DNA of 64,000 bases, from the NCBI GenBank assembly GCA_017404325.1, contig JAFRCO010000012.1, positions 1 to 64,000 on the forward strand, written 5' to 3'. The notes under the pieces are model-generated. The model had not been told where the DNA came from, did no database searches, and was given only the letters and a program-made list of their open reading frames with translations. This document shows, in pieces, positions 53,120 through 61,200 of the stretch (positions within the stretch are counted from its first letter, which is position 1; the number at the start of each line of letters is the position of its first letter). A program made the translations under genes and the position numbers. The stretch is from Candidatus Saccharimonadota bacterium. GTDB taxonomy: Bacteria > Patescibacteriota > Saccharimonadia > Saccharimonadales > Saccharimonadaceae.

Positions 53120-54304
53120 ATGGCAAATTTTGACCGTTCCAAGCCACATATTAATGTCGGCACCATGGGTCACGTCGACCATGGTAAAACCACTTTAACC
53201 GCTGCGATCACGAGCGTCCTCGCAAAGAGGTTGCCATCGGATGTGAACAAGCCGGTTGCTTATGATCAAATTGATAACGCGCCTGAGGAAAAGGCTCGTG
53301 GTATTACTATCGCGACTTCTCACCAGGAGTATGAATCTGAAAAACGCCACTATGCACACGTTGATATGCCGGGGCACGCAGATTACATTAAGAATATGAT
53401 TACCGGTGCTGCACAGGTTGATGGTGCTATCCTCGTCGTTGCGGCGAACGATGGCCCGCTTCCACAAACTCGTGAGCACGTACTTCTTGCTCACCAGGTG
53501 AACGTACCGAAGATTATCGTCTTCTTAAACAAGATGGATCTTGCTGATCCTGAACTCGTTGAGCTCGTCGAGATGGATGTCCGTGAACTTCTTAACAAGT
53601 ACGGCTTCGATGGCGACAATGCTCCTATCATCAAGGGTTCTGCTACTAAGGCGCTCGAAGGTGATAAGGAAAACGAAGATGCGATCATGGAACTCGTCCA
53701 TGCGATGGATGAATACTTTGATATTCCTGAACACGATCTAGACAAACCATTCTTGATGCCAATCGAGGATGTCTTCTCGATTAAAGGTCGTGGTACTGTC
53801 GCGACTGGTCGTATCGAACAAGGTGTCGTTAAATTGAACGATGAAGTTGAAATTGTCGGTCTTCGCGACACCCAAAAGTCGGTTGTAACCGGTATTGAAG
53901 CTTTCCACAAGACTCTCGACCAAGGTCAAGCTGGCGATAACGCTGGTTTACTCCTTCGTGGTATCGAGCGCGATCAAATTGAGCGTGGTCAAGTTATCGC
54001 AAAGCCAGGTTCAATCACTCCGCACACTGAATTTGAGGCACAAGTTTACATCCTTAAGAAAGAGGAAGGTGGACGTCACACTCCGTTCTCAAAGGGTTAC
54101 AAGCCGCAATTCTACTTCCGTACTACAGATGTTACTGGTGAAGTTGAACTTCCAGCTGACAAGGAAATCGTTATGCCTGGTGACCAAGTAACCTTTAAGG
54201 TTAAATTATTGGCCCCTGTCGCTATGAACGATAACGACCGCTTCGCTATTCGCGAAGGCGGCAAGACCGTTGGCTCCGGTGTCATCACCAAGGTTATCAA
54301 GTAA
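53120..54304 (+). CDS. tuf: Elongation factor Tu
   Basis: 394 residues. Carries aminoacyl-tRNA to the ribosome. G1 GHVDHGKTT, switch I RGITI, G3 DMPGHADY, G4 NKMD, domain 2 [13 protein letters not shown] and the C-terminal ending [18 protein letters not shown] fixes the ATG at 53120; the ATG 4 nt earlier is out of frame. Monocistronic, with its own promoter and terminator. Codon use is the most biased (CGT, CTC, GGT), as expected for high expression. Confidence 0.98.
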   Translation: MANFDRSKPHINVGTMGHVDHGKTTLTAAITSVLAKRLPSDVNKPVAYDQIDNAPEEKARGITIATSHQEYESEKRHYAHVDMPGHADYIKNMITGAAQVDGAILVVAANDGPLPQTREHVLLAHQVNVPKIIVFLNKMDLADPELVELVEMDVRELLNKYGFDGDNAPIIKGSATKALEGDKENEDAIMELVHAMDEYFDIPEHDLDKPFLMPIEDVFSIKGRGTVATGRIEQGVVKLNDEVEIVGLRDTQKSVVTGIEAFHKTLDQGQAGDNAGLLLRGIERDQIERGQVIAKPGSITPHTEFEAQVYILKKEEGGRHTPFSKGYKPQFYFRTTDVTGEVELPADKEIVMPGDQVTFKVKLLAPVAMNDNDRFAIREGGKTVGSGVITKVIK

Positions 54305-54317
54305 TTGATACTGAATT

Positions 54318-54348
54318 AAAAAATCTCCCCTTTAAGGGGAGATTTTTT
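54318..54348. terminator. Bidirectional terminator after tuf
   Basis: AAAAAATCTCCCC pairs with GGGGAGATTTTTT over TTTAA. It also ends the convergent surface gene at 54354. Confidence 0.93.
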
Positions 54349-54353
54349 GTTCC

Positions 54354-55697
54354 TTAATCGAAGTTAACTTTTCGTTTCGTAATACGAGGGAGATATCGGA
54401 TAAAGAGAGCTAGAGCTAGAATTCCAAGAACGGAAGCAGTAACTTGGGCAGCATTTATTTCCATAGTCGACGCACCAGTGTTCGGAACAGCCGGCGTTTC
54501 TTTATCATCATCGAAGACTGCCGTAAACTTAATGTCTCTATCTACTATAACTGTTTTAATTTGCTCATCAGTAATAGGATCACCTGCTTTTATTTCGGTC
54601 CCATCTTCTAAAACTACGTCTACATCGGCAACCCAGTGGGAAAATTTGAAGCTTTTGTTCGCTTTATATGAGGAGCCGCTAGCATTTTCGCCTGGTTTTA
54701 ATGTCTCATCTGTAATGCCAGTGATTTTGCCGTTTTCATCCGTGTTGTATTCTATTTTATAAAATTTAGCATAATACTCTATACTACTACCAGCGTTAGA
54801 CGTGAAACCAAAGACAAAGTGAACACCATCAGTCTGAGTATTGGATGTAATTTTTGTATAAATATTGGCTAAATCTGCGCTGTCTACCGTAGTTTTTTCT
54901 TCTTTATTAAACTCAGAATAGATATAGTTTCCGTTTGCAACATACATATTTCTCAAACCATCCGTGTTCGGCTGCAAGTCTTCAGCAGACTTAGCAAACA
55001 TGTTGGTTCGGCTAAAGGCGTTGCCAGTATTTAGGATTTTGTAAGATTGCGAAGCATCTATATCCGTAATGCCAAAATACATATCATCATTATAGTAGCG
55101 TTCAGGAGTTTCGCCATCTTTATAAAGAAGTGCTCTCATTTCAACAAATACTCTAGTTTCATCAGCAAGCCTCAGAGCTTTAATGCTATCATCGGTGTTT
55201 TCACAAGTTTCGTCTGGATAGATTTGTCGGCCAACATAGAAATAGTGCGAATCGGGTCTTACAGCAACCGCTATTGGTTCTCCATTTACGGTAGGCTGGA
55301 CTTCTCCGATAAATTCTGCACTCGTATCCAGTATTTCTACATCTATACGGTAATCGCCATTAGTCATGCTGAAGCCTGGAGCCGGGCCTATCGATTGCAA
55401 AACTGCACCGTAATTGGTTGTATAGTAATAGACCGGGAAGCATCCGTTTGAATTTTTATAATATCCCTCTTGCCAATATGATGCCGGAGTGACTGTAGTA
55501 GAGACGTTTACCCCATGGAATAACGGAGTAAGTGAATTGATAAGATCCGGATCGATATTAACGTTACTCGCACCAAGCGCTTCTCCCCCTGTATATTCGA
55601 TATTATATTGATTGGCTGCAAAAGCATTGGTGCCGCCTAGCTCAACGCCAATCAGGGCTACAACGAAAGCCGCTGACATAAATCTTTTTCTTTTCAT
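54354..55697 (-). CDS. VPxTG-anchored surface protein with InlB-like repeat
   Basis: 447 residues: signal peptide ending AFA (residue ~27), a ~290-residue region without a recognised family, one InlB/Listeria-Bacteroides-type repeat (~315-390; YKANKSFKFSHWVADVD...IKFTAVF), then VPNTGA near residue 404, a hydrophobic helix and a basic tail RITKRKVNFD. This is the sortase-substrate layout with a VPxTG motif. AAGGATAAC precedes the ATG. The promoter is embedded in the upstream gene's terminator hairpin. Confidence 0.82.
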   Translation of the reverse strand: MKRKRFMSAAFVVALIGVELGGTNAFAANQYNIEYTGGEALGASNVNIDPDLINSLTPLFHGVNVSTTVTPASYWQEGYYKNSNGCFPVYYYTTNYGAVLQSIGPAPGFSMTNGDYRIDVEILDTSAEFIGEVQPTVNGEPIAVAVRPDSHYFYVGRQIYPDETCENTDDSIKALRLADETRVFVEMRALLYKDGETPERYYNDDMYFGITDIDASQSYKILNTGNAFSRTNMFAKSAEDLQPNTDGLRNMYVANGNYIYSEFNKEEKTTVDSADLANIYTKITSNTQTDGVHFVFGFTSNAGSSIEYYAKFYKIEYNTDENGKITGITDETLKPGENASGSSYKANKSFKFSHWVADVDVVLEDGTEIKAGDPITDEQIKTVIVDRDIKFTAVFDDDKETPAVPNTGASTMEINAAQVTASVLGILALALFIRYLPRITKRKVNFD

Positions 55698-55741
55698 TTT
55701 GTTATCCTTGTTTATTTTTGTGTATGACTTTTTCTGGTTGC

Positions 55742-55770
55742 ATTATATAAAATGCTCTTGCTTTTGTCAA
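55742..55770 (-). promoter_or_regulatory. Perfect-consensus promoter of the 55697 gene
   Basis: Minus strand TTGACA (55765-55770), exactly 17 nt, TATAAT (55742-55747). The -35 lies in the loop and inner stem of the hairpin at 55749-55779, which also fills the spacer. Confidence 0.88.
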
Positions 55771-55779
55771 GAGCATTTT
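55749..55779 (-). terminator. Hairpin after the acyltransferase-like gene, overlapping a promoter
   Basis: AAAATGCTCTTG pairs with CAAGAGCATTTT: 12 bp with a 7-nt loop, followed on the minus strand by TTTTATAT. It looks like the intrinsic terminator of the gene ending at 55793. Confidence 0.75.
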
Positions 55780-55792
55780 AAAAGCTACGGAT

Positions 55793-56662
55793 TTAACGAA
55801 TTTCGTCGATGATAACTTTTTCGCTAGCCGGTTTTTCGAGCTCTTCGGGATGCGATAATAAGTACTGTAGCAAATCAGCAGATTTAGCGAAGTAATAGCC
55901 ATCAGCAATACGCTCGTCGAAGTTCATACCCCATTCGCAAATCTTTCTAACCTGTTTTTTGCCGTCAATAATGACTTCTTTTTCTTCAATTTCGCCCATT
56001 GTTAATAGGGAAGAAGAGTTACCAAAGTCAGTGATATTATGGAAAATCGCGCCACAACCGATCGAACCGAGGTTTGAGACAATCATTGTACTATAATAGA
56101 GGTTATCCTTCGCAAGAGAAGCTGGAAGCAAACCTTTCTTATCGGTCCATTTTAAAACCCCGACTACTGGGATACGTAAGAAGTTTGGCATTTTACCCAA
56201 AATATCAATCGCTGAGTTAGCGCCTTCCTTGTCGATATTATTAGCACGTTTTTTGCGGAAACTATCGACCTTCTTCTTCACTTTTTCGCCAATTGTATAA
56301 ATATTATCATTCTTTTCAATCGGCACCATGACCATCATCTCTTCAGAATGATCATCAAAGCTGACTTTTGCAACGAAAGAGAGAACGATTTGGTCGTGTT
56401 CCCAAACATGCCGGTTGCAAACAAAACGATTCATTTTCGGACGATTGTAAACCGTTTTACCGATAGCAGCTAAAAAGGCATGGAAATAGGTTACATTTTC
56501 ACCAGCCTTTTTCTTTTTTTCAATATATTTTGATAATTCTGTGAGGTCCATTCTTTGACAAATGTAGACATCACTAACACTTCGATGCGGCTTCAAATCG
56601 ATACTGATCTGAGTCATGCCGGTTATATCTTTGACCCTGTGGGCTCCTCCATATTTTTTCAT
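55793..56662 (-). CDS. 2-oxoacid dehydrogenase acyltransferase (E2)/CAT-like protein, catalytic His replaced
   Basis: 289 residues with the trimeric acyltransferase fold shared by E2 catalytic domains and chloramphenicol acetyltransferase: ICQRMDLTELSKYIEKK, VTYFHAFLAAIGKTVY, and MIVSNLGSIGCGAIFHNI. There is no lipoyl or E3-binding domain. The C-terminal DHRVxDG catalytic signature reads DERIADG, so the His is Glu and classical acyl transfer is doubtful. No E1, E3 or carrier gene is nearby. TATAAT 7 nt upstream predicts a leaderless message. Possibly a repurposed structural or CoA-binding protein. Confidence 0.8.
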   Translation of the reverse strand: MKKYGGAHRVKDITGMTQISIDLKPHRSVSDVYICQRMDLTELSKYIEKKKKAGENVTYFHAFLAAIGKTVYNRPKMNRFVCNRHVWEHDQIVLSFVAKVSFDDHSEEMMVMVPIEKNDNIYTIGEKVKKKVDSFRKKRANNIDKEGANSAIDILGKMPNFLRIPVVGVLKWTDKKGLLPASLAKDNLYYSTMIVSNLGSIGCGAIFHNITDFGNSSSLLTMGEIEEKEVIIDGKKQVRKICEWGMNFDERIADGYYFAKSADLLQYLLSHPEELEKPASEKVIIDEIR

Positions 56663-56669
56663 AGTATTT

Positions 56670-56675
56670 ATTATA
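56670..56675 (-). promoter_or_regulatory. -10 element of the acyltransferase-like gene (leaderless)
   Basis: Minus strand TATAAT, 7 nt before the ATG. Confidence 0.75.
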
Positions 56676-56682
56676 ACATAGC

Positions 56683-56711
56683 TTGATTTATCTCAAAATC
56701 TGTGGTATAAC
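56683..56711 (+). promoter_or_regulatory. rpsJ promoter
   Basis: TTGATT (56683-56688), 17-nt spacer, TATAAC (56706-56711); about 68-nt leader. Confidence 0.7.
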
Positions 56712-56736
56712 TAGAGCATTATTAAATAATTATCAA

Positions 56737-56771
56737 ATCTGAAAAACTCCATTCTTTCGAGGTTATCAGAT
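56737..56771 (+). promoter_or_regulatory. rpsJ leader hairpin
   Basis: ATCTGA (56737-56742) pairs with TCAGAT (56766-56771), enclosing AACTC/GAGGTT with one bulge. It ends just before the AGAAAGG ribosome site. Confidence 0.45.
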
Positions 56772-56784
56772 AAGAAAGGTCAAA

Positions 56785-57111
56785 ATGGCAGAAGCAAAAA
56801 AGCAAGAAGGATTAAAAATCCGTATCCGTCTTAAGGCTTACGATCATCGCGTAATTGATCAAAGCGCAAGACAAATTGTCGATACAGCAATCCGAACCGG
56901 AGCAAGTGTCTCGGGGCCAATCCCCCTACCGACAAAAAAGAGTACTTTCACGGTCGTAAAATCGCCACATGTCTATAAGACTGGGGGCGAGGCCTTCGAA
57001 ATGAAAGTCCATAAACGTTTAATCGATATTTCAAATGCTACTCCGAAAACGATTGAAAGCTTACAAAATCTTTCACTCCCAGCAGGCGTAGATGCCGAAA
57101 TTAAAATGTAA
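56785..57111 (+). CDS. rpsJ: 30S ribosomal protein uS10
   Basis: 108 residues: [34 protein letters not shown], then [20 protein letters not shown], the S10/NusE pattern. Also the NusE antitermination partner in bacteria. AGAAAGG precedes the ATG. A terminator follows, so it does not lead an S10-L3-L4 operon here. Confidence 0.97.
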   Translation: MAEAKKQEGLKIRIRLKAYDHRVIDQSARQIVDTAIRTGASVSGPIPLPTKKSTFTVVKSPHVYKTGGEAFEMKVHKRLIDISNATPKTIESLQNLSLPAGVDAEIKM

Positions 57112-57129
57112 TTAGAATAAAACTCAATA

Positions 57130-57152
57130 AATCCCCCGTTTGGGGGATTTTT
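57130..57152 (+). terminator. Terminator after rpsJ
   Basis: AATCCCCC pairs with GGGGGATT over GTTT, followed by TTT. The -35-like TTGATG of the next gene starts in its T-tract. Confidence 0.88.
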
Positions 57153-57172
57153 GATGCATATCTCAAATGTGC

Positions 57173-57178
57173 TATAAT
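57173..57178 (+). promoter_or_regulatory. -10 element of the envelope operon (leaderless)
   Basis: TATAAT, 6 nt before ATG 57185. TTGATG at 57151-57156 is a possible -35 with 16-nt spacing. Confidence 0.7.
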
Positions 57179-57184
57179 ATTTGC

Positions 57185-58456
57185 ATGAGCTTTAGTAAGT
57201 TAAAGAAGCGCTTTTATTTCGTTGCTGCAAAGTATTTTCGACATTTTGCCGACAAGGCTTTCCGACGTTGGAATCCGCGCGTAATAGCGATAACTGGTTC
57301 GGCAGGAAAGACAACGATGATGACGATGGTTGAGCACGAAATAGGCAAATTGGCGCATTATTCTCATGATGCAAACTCTGCTTTTGGTATACCTTTTGAT
57401 ATTTTAGGGTTAAAAGGTATTCGAGGGTCAAAACTACGCTGGATTTGGCTGTTTATCGCAGCGCCGTTCAAATCTGTATTTAAGAGACATAAAGAGAAGT
57501 TTTATGTAGTTGAAATCGATGGGGAAAGGCCGCATGAAACAGAATTCTTAGCAAAATGGTTAAAACCAGAGGTGACGATCTGGGTGTCAATCGGGCTTTC
57601 GCACGCGATTCAGTTCGAGAAGGAAGTTGAAGAAGGAAAATTCAAAAATGTCGGGGAAGCGATCACGGCAGAATTTGCAAACTTACCAGCTAATACATCG
57701 AAACGAGTTTATATTGACGCGGATTCGAAGATAATGGTCAAGGCGACGGCTAACATTAAGGCGAAAGTAGTGCCAATCAAGAAAGATGAATTAAAAAAAT
57801 ATGTAGTTTATGCGGATTCGACCGATTTTACTTATGGCGATACGACTTTTCATTTTAATCACCCAGAGCCAAAAGATATCGCGTTTAATCTATTCGTAGT
57901 TCAAGATTTAATGAAATATTTAAAACTGAAATTTAACCCAGATTTTTCAGATATCAAAATAGCGCCGGGACGAAGCTCTTTCTTTAAGGGTAAAAAAGGA
58001 ATTGATATTGTAGACAGTAGTTATAATGCTCATATGATTTCAATGGCATCGGTACTTGATATGGCAAAACGGATGCATGCAGAAGAAAAATGGTTGGTGA
58101 TTGGTGACATTGTCGATCAAGGGTCACTTGAGGAGGAAGAACATATTAAACTCGCAAAATTAATTGCAGCGGTAAAACCAGAAAAAGTAATTCTTGTCGG
58201 GAGAAGAACGAAGAAATATACTGCACCAGAATTAAAGAAGCTCGGAGTTTCAGCGGTAGCAACTCTAGACCCAAGAAAAGCGCTCGAATATATCGAGAAA
58301 AATATTAAAGGCAACGAAACTTTATTATTTAAGGGTAGCCAATATCTCGAATGGATAATCGAGAAACTTTTGGCAGACCCGAAGGATGCAAAAAAATTAT
58401 GTCGACGCGAGAAGGCGGCAGTCGCGCGACGGAAAGGATGGGGACTAGATGGCTGA
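57185..58456 (+). CDS. MurF-like Mur ligase family protein
   Basis: 423 residues from MSFSKLKKRFYF. The ORF reaches ATG 57167, but the codons in between are the -10 element. Mur ligase features: ATP loop ITGSAGKTT near residue 38, a VVEIDGERPHETE segment, and the C-terminal-domain motif DSSYNAH (MurF has DDSYNANP). It lacks a clear MurF N-terminal UDP-binding domain (MurF is ~450 aa), so the exact substrate is open; addition of a dipeptide or amino acid to a wall precursor is the likely role. First gene of a five-gene operon with the FemX pair. Confidence 0.83.
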   Translation: MSFSKLKKRFYFVAAKYFRHFADKAFRRWNPRVIAITGSAGKTTMMTMVEHEIGKLAHYSHDANSAFGIPFDILGLKGIRGSKLRWIWLFIAAPFKSVFKRHKEKFYVVEIDGERPHETEFLAKWLKPEVTIWVSIGLSHAIQFEKEVEEGKFKNVGEAITAEFANLPANTSKRVYIDADSKIMVKATANIKAKVVPIKKDELKKYVVYADSTDFTYGDTTFHFNHPEPKDIAFNLFVVQDLMKYLKLKFNPDFSDIKIAPGRSSFFKGKKGIDIVDSSYNAHMISMASVLDMAKRMHAEEKWLVIGDIVDQGSLEEEEHIKLAKLIAAVKPEKVILVGRRTKKYTAPELKKLGVSAVATLDPRKALEYIEKNIKGNETLLFKGSQYLEWIIEKLLADPKDAKKLCRREKAAVARRKGWGLDG

Positions 58457-59126
58457 TCTATATATAGTACATGGATGGACATATACAGTAGAGCCTTGGC
58501 GAAAAACTTTGGAATTATTACGAGAGAACGGAATAAGTGTAAAGATGTTAAGAGTTCCAGGCTTAACTGAAGACTCAAAAAAAGTTTTTACGATTGAAGA
58601 TTATGTAAAATGGGTAAATAAAGAAATCCCGGATGGGGCGATTGCTCTAGGACATTCGAACGGAGGCCGGATTTTACTTAATCTTTGTGCGAAAAAACCA
58701 GAAAAGTTGAAATATTTGATTCTGCTTGATAGCGCAGGAATTTATGAACCGTCAACGAAGAAGAAAATTGTTGAAAAACTCGCTAAACTCGGGAAACCAT
58801 TTAAGAAGGTCCCGTTAATCGATAAAGCTTTTCATAAAGTTACCGGTTCAACCGATTATTCAAAAGCGCCAGAAAACATGAAAGAGACCTTAAGGAATAT
58901 GTTAGCCTCGGATAAGGATTTAGATTTTTCGAAAGTAACAACAAACACTTTCATTCTTTGGGGGAAGAAGGATACCACTACACCACCAAGACAAGCGACA
59001 ACAATGTATGAAAAACTGCCTAATGCAGAGCTGAAGTTTTATACAAATTGGACACACGCACCGTATATCTCAAATCCAGATGAACTAGCGCGAGCTTTGA
59101 CTAATTTAGTGAAAAGGATAAAATAG
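58449..59126 (+). CDS. Alpha/beta hydrolase
   Basis: 225 residues: an opening YIVHGW (oxyanion), nucleophile elbow GHSNGG near residue 68, acid in WGKKDTTTP and His in NWTHAPY, so a complete triad. ATG overlaps the MurF-like stop by 8 nt. Lies in a wall-precursor operon; an esterase, amidase or peptidase acting on envelope material is plausible but unproven. Confidence 0.88.
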   Translation: MADLYIVHGWTYTVEPWRKTLELLRENGISVKMLRVPGLTEDSKKVFTIEDYVKWVNKEIPDGAIALGHSNGGRILLNLCAKKPEKLKYLILLDSAGIYEPSTKKKIVEKLAKLGKPFKKVPLIDKAFHKVTGSTDYSKAPENMKETLRNMLASDKDLDFSKVTTNTFILWGKKDTTTPPRQATTMYEKLPNAELKFYTNWTHAPYISNPDELARALTNLVKRIK

Positions 59127-60229
59127 TGCGGCATTACTTTTTAGGTTTAGCGAGTGGAAAAAATAGGAAGGAACGACAAGCCCAGCTCTTTTCACGCGGA
59201 AAAGAAGCTGATTATTTCGATTTGCAAAACTACATTCTGAGAGAGTATGGAGCGCATCAAGTTTTGATTACCAGGAATGGACGTTCGGCGATTGCGGCGG
59301 GACTAAAAGCTTATTTTGAAGATGGCGGCGAGGTGATTATTAACGGTTTTACTTGTCATGCTGTCACTCAAGGCATTAAGGCGGCTGGAATGACGCCAAT
59401 ATTCGCCGATATCGATCGCGAAACGCTTAATTTTACGGTTAAGACGATCGAAAAAGTAATGACGAAAAAGACGCGTGCAATTATGGTCCAAAACACTTTA
59501 GGGAATATGGTAGACATAAAGAAAATCGAAGCGTTTGCGAAGAAAAATAATCTAGTGATAATCGAAGATTTAGCACATTGTACTGGTCGGATGTATCCGG
59601 ATGGGAGAGAAGCAGGAACAGTTGGGCAAATTACAGTATTTTCATTCGGAAAGGAAAAGTCAATCGACGTCGGGAATGGCGGAGCAGTAGCGTTTCGTAA
59701 TTCGGTCGCACCAATGGTCAAAGTCCCGAAGTTACGACCGCCGGTAAGTGAAACTTTAAGAGCAAGATGGTATCCGACTTTCGGAGCAATGTATCGTGGA
59801 TTATCCTATGTTAAGTTAAATGGGGTATTCATGAGAATTTTACTCTCGTTAAAATGGATAAAGAAATCAGCAGACGGAGATGTAAATTTCGACCGGCATT
59901 TAAGTTATTTTCAAGCGAAACTTGCATTTAAACAACTAAAACAACGCGCGAGCATTGGGAAAAAACCTTTGCGAGAATTCTTCTTAGTCAATAATCGCGA
60001 AGAGGTAATGAAGGAACTTAACAAGGCTGGGTATTTCTTTAGCGGGTTTTGGTACGAAAAACCAGTTTCACCAGAAAGATATTACAAAAAAGCACATTTC
60101 CCGGAAAAAGAATGTCCGGAAGCAGTTTATGTATCTGAACATATTATTAATTTTCCAAACTATTATTCAAAGAAAGAATTGGAGCCAGCGCGTAAAATTG
60201 TGATGAAATATATGGAGGGTAAAAAATGA
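59126..60229 (+). CDS. DegT/DnrJ/EryC1/StrS-family PLP aminotransferase
   Basis: 367 residues with a GTG start overlapping the previous TAG (TAGTG). Family features: a TRNGRSAIAAGL opening, VIINGFTCHAV, EDLAHCTG, and the PLP-Lys region FSFGKEKSIDVGNGGA. Such enzymes aminate keto-sugars for envelope glycans or antibiotics. With MurF- and FemX-like neighbours, an amino sugar or amino-acid-like wall substituent is a reasonable guess. No other nucleotide-sugar genes are present. Confidence 0.87.
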   Translation: MRHYFLGLASGKNRKERQAQLFSRGKEADYFDLQNYILREYGAHQVLITRNGRSAIAAGLKAYFEDGGEVIINGFTCHAVTQGIKAAGMTPIFADIDRETLNFTVKTIEKVMTKKTRAIMVQNTLGNMVDIKKIEAFAKKNNLVIIEDLAHCTGRMYPDGREAGTVGQITVFSFGKEKSIDVGNGGAVAFRNSVAPMVKVPKLRPPVSETLRARWYPTFGAMYRGLSYVKLNGVFMRILLSLKWIKKSADGDVNFDRHLSYFQAKLAFKQLKQRASIGKKPLREFFLVNNREEVMKELNKAGYFFSGFWYEKPVSPERYYKKAHFPEKECPEAVYVSEHIINFPNYYSKKELEPARKIVMKYMEGKK

Positions 60230-61200
60230 ATTGGGAAGAAGTATTGAAAAAATATTCGGAAGCGAACTTTTTGCAATCTCCAATGTATCAAAAAATGAAT
60301 GAAATATTGGGGAATAAGACCGTAGTTTTGAATTTCGGAAAAGAAGGATATGCACTGGGAATCGTAAGAGACGCTAAACGTGGAAGATATTTGGAAATTC
60401 CATGCGGACCGTTGATTAACTGGAAAAATAAAAAGGTTACAGAAGAGGCTATTTCTAAAATTAAGGAAGCCGCAAAAAAGAATAATTGTGTCTTCGTTAG
60501 AATTCGTCCACAATTAACTGCGAGTTCGGAAAACTTAAAACTCCTAGAAGATTTAGGCTTAAAGAAATCGCCGATGCATCTCGCAGCGGAACATACTGTA
60601 ATGATTGATTTAACAAGTTCTGAGGAAGAATTATTAGCCAAGATGCGAAGACAAACTCGTTATGAGGTTCGAAGAGCCGATAAACTCGGTATAAAAGTAA
60701 CAAAAGATAATTCCGAAGAAATCTTTAAAGAGTTTCATAGCGTCCAAGTAGAGACGGCGAAAAGACAGAATTTCATTCCTCCAAATTTGAAGGTTTTAAT
60801 GGCGGAACGTGAAGCATTTGGAAAAAATATCACGATTTATACCGCAAAAACTGCCGAAGGAGAAATAATTGCGTATGGGATGATGATTTGGGATGGATTA
60901 GAAGGAGATTATTACGAAGCTGCTTCGACCGAATTAAACCGAAAACTGCCAGGAGCTTATGCGATTATTTGGCAAGCAATGAAAGATTTGAAAAAAGTGG
61001 GTTGTAAACGCTTTAATCTTTGGGGGATTGCGCCGGCGGGCCAGCCGAACCATCGTTATGCCGGAGTAACGACGTTTAAGACTGGGTTCGGCGGAGAAGT
61101 GATTGAATATGTTGCGGCGCATGATTTAATAATTTCAAAAGTAAGATATTTGAAAGATTTTGTAGTAGAAACGATCCGTAAAAAGAAGAGGCGCTTATGA
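60226..61200 (+). CDS. FemAB/FemX-like peptidoglycan bridge transferase, copy 1
   Basis: 324 residues of two GNAT-like halves: NFLQSPMY opening, LEIPCGPLINW, VFVRIRPQL, MRRQTRYEVRRADKLGI, and C-terminal RFNLWGIAP and RYAGVTTFKTGFG. FemX enzymes add aminoacyl residues from tRNA to the lipid II stem peptide. Start and stop overlap the neighbours (ATGA on both sides). Adjacent paralogue suggests two successive bridge positions. Confidence 0.9.
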   Translation: MNWEEVLKKYSEANFLQSPMYQKMNEILGNKTVVLNFGKEGYALGIVRDAKRGRYLEIPCGPLINWKNKKVTEEAISKIKEAAKKNNCVFVRIRPQLTASSENLKLLEDLGLKKSPMHLAAEHTVMIDLTSSEEELLAKMRRQTRYEVRRADKLGIKVTKDNSEEIFKEFHSVQVETAKRQNFIPPNLKVLMAEREAFGKNITIYTAKTAEGEIIAYGMMIWDGLEGDYYEAASTELNRKLPGAYAIIWQAMKDLKKVGCKRFNLWGIAPAGQPNHRYAGVTTFKTGFGGEVIEYVAAHDLIISKVRYLKDFVVETIRKKKRRL

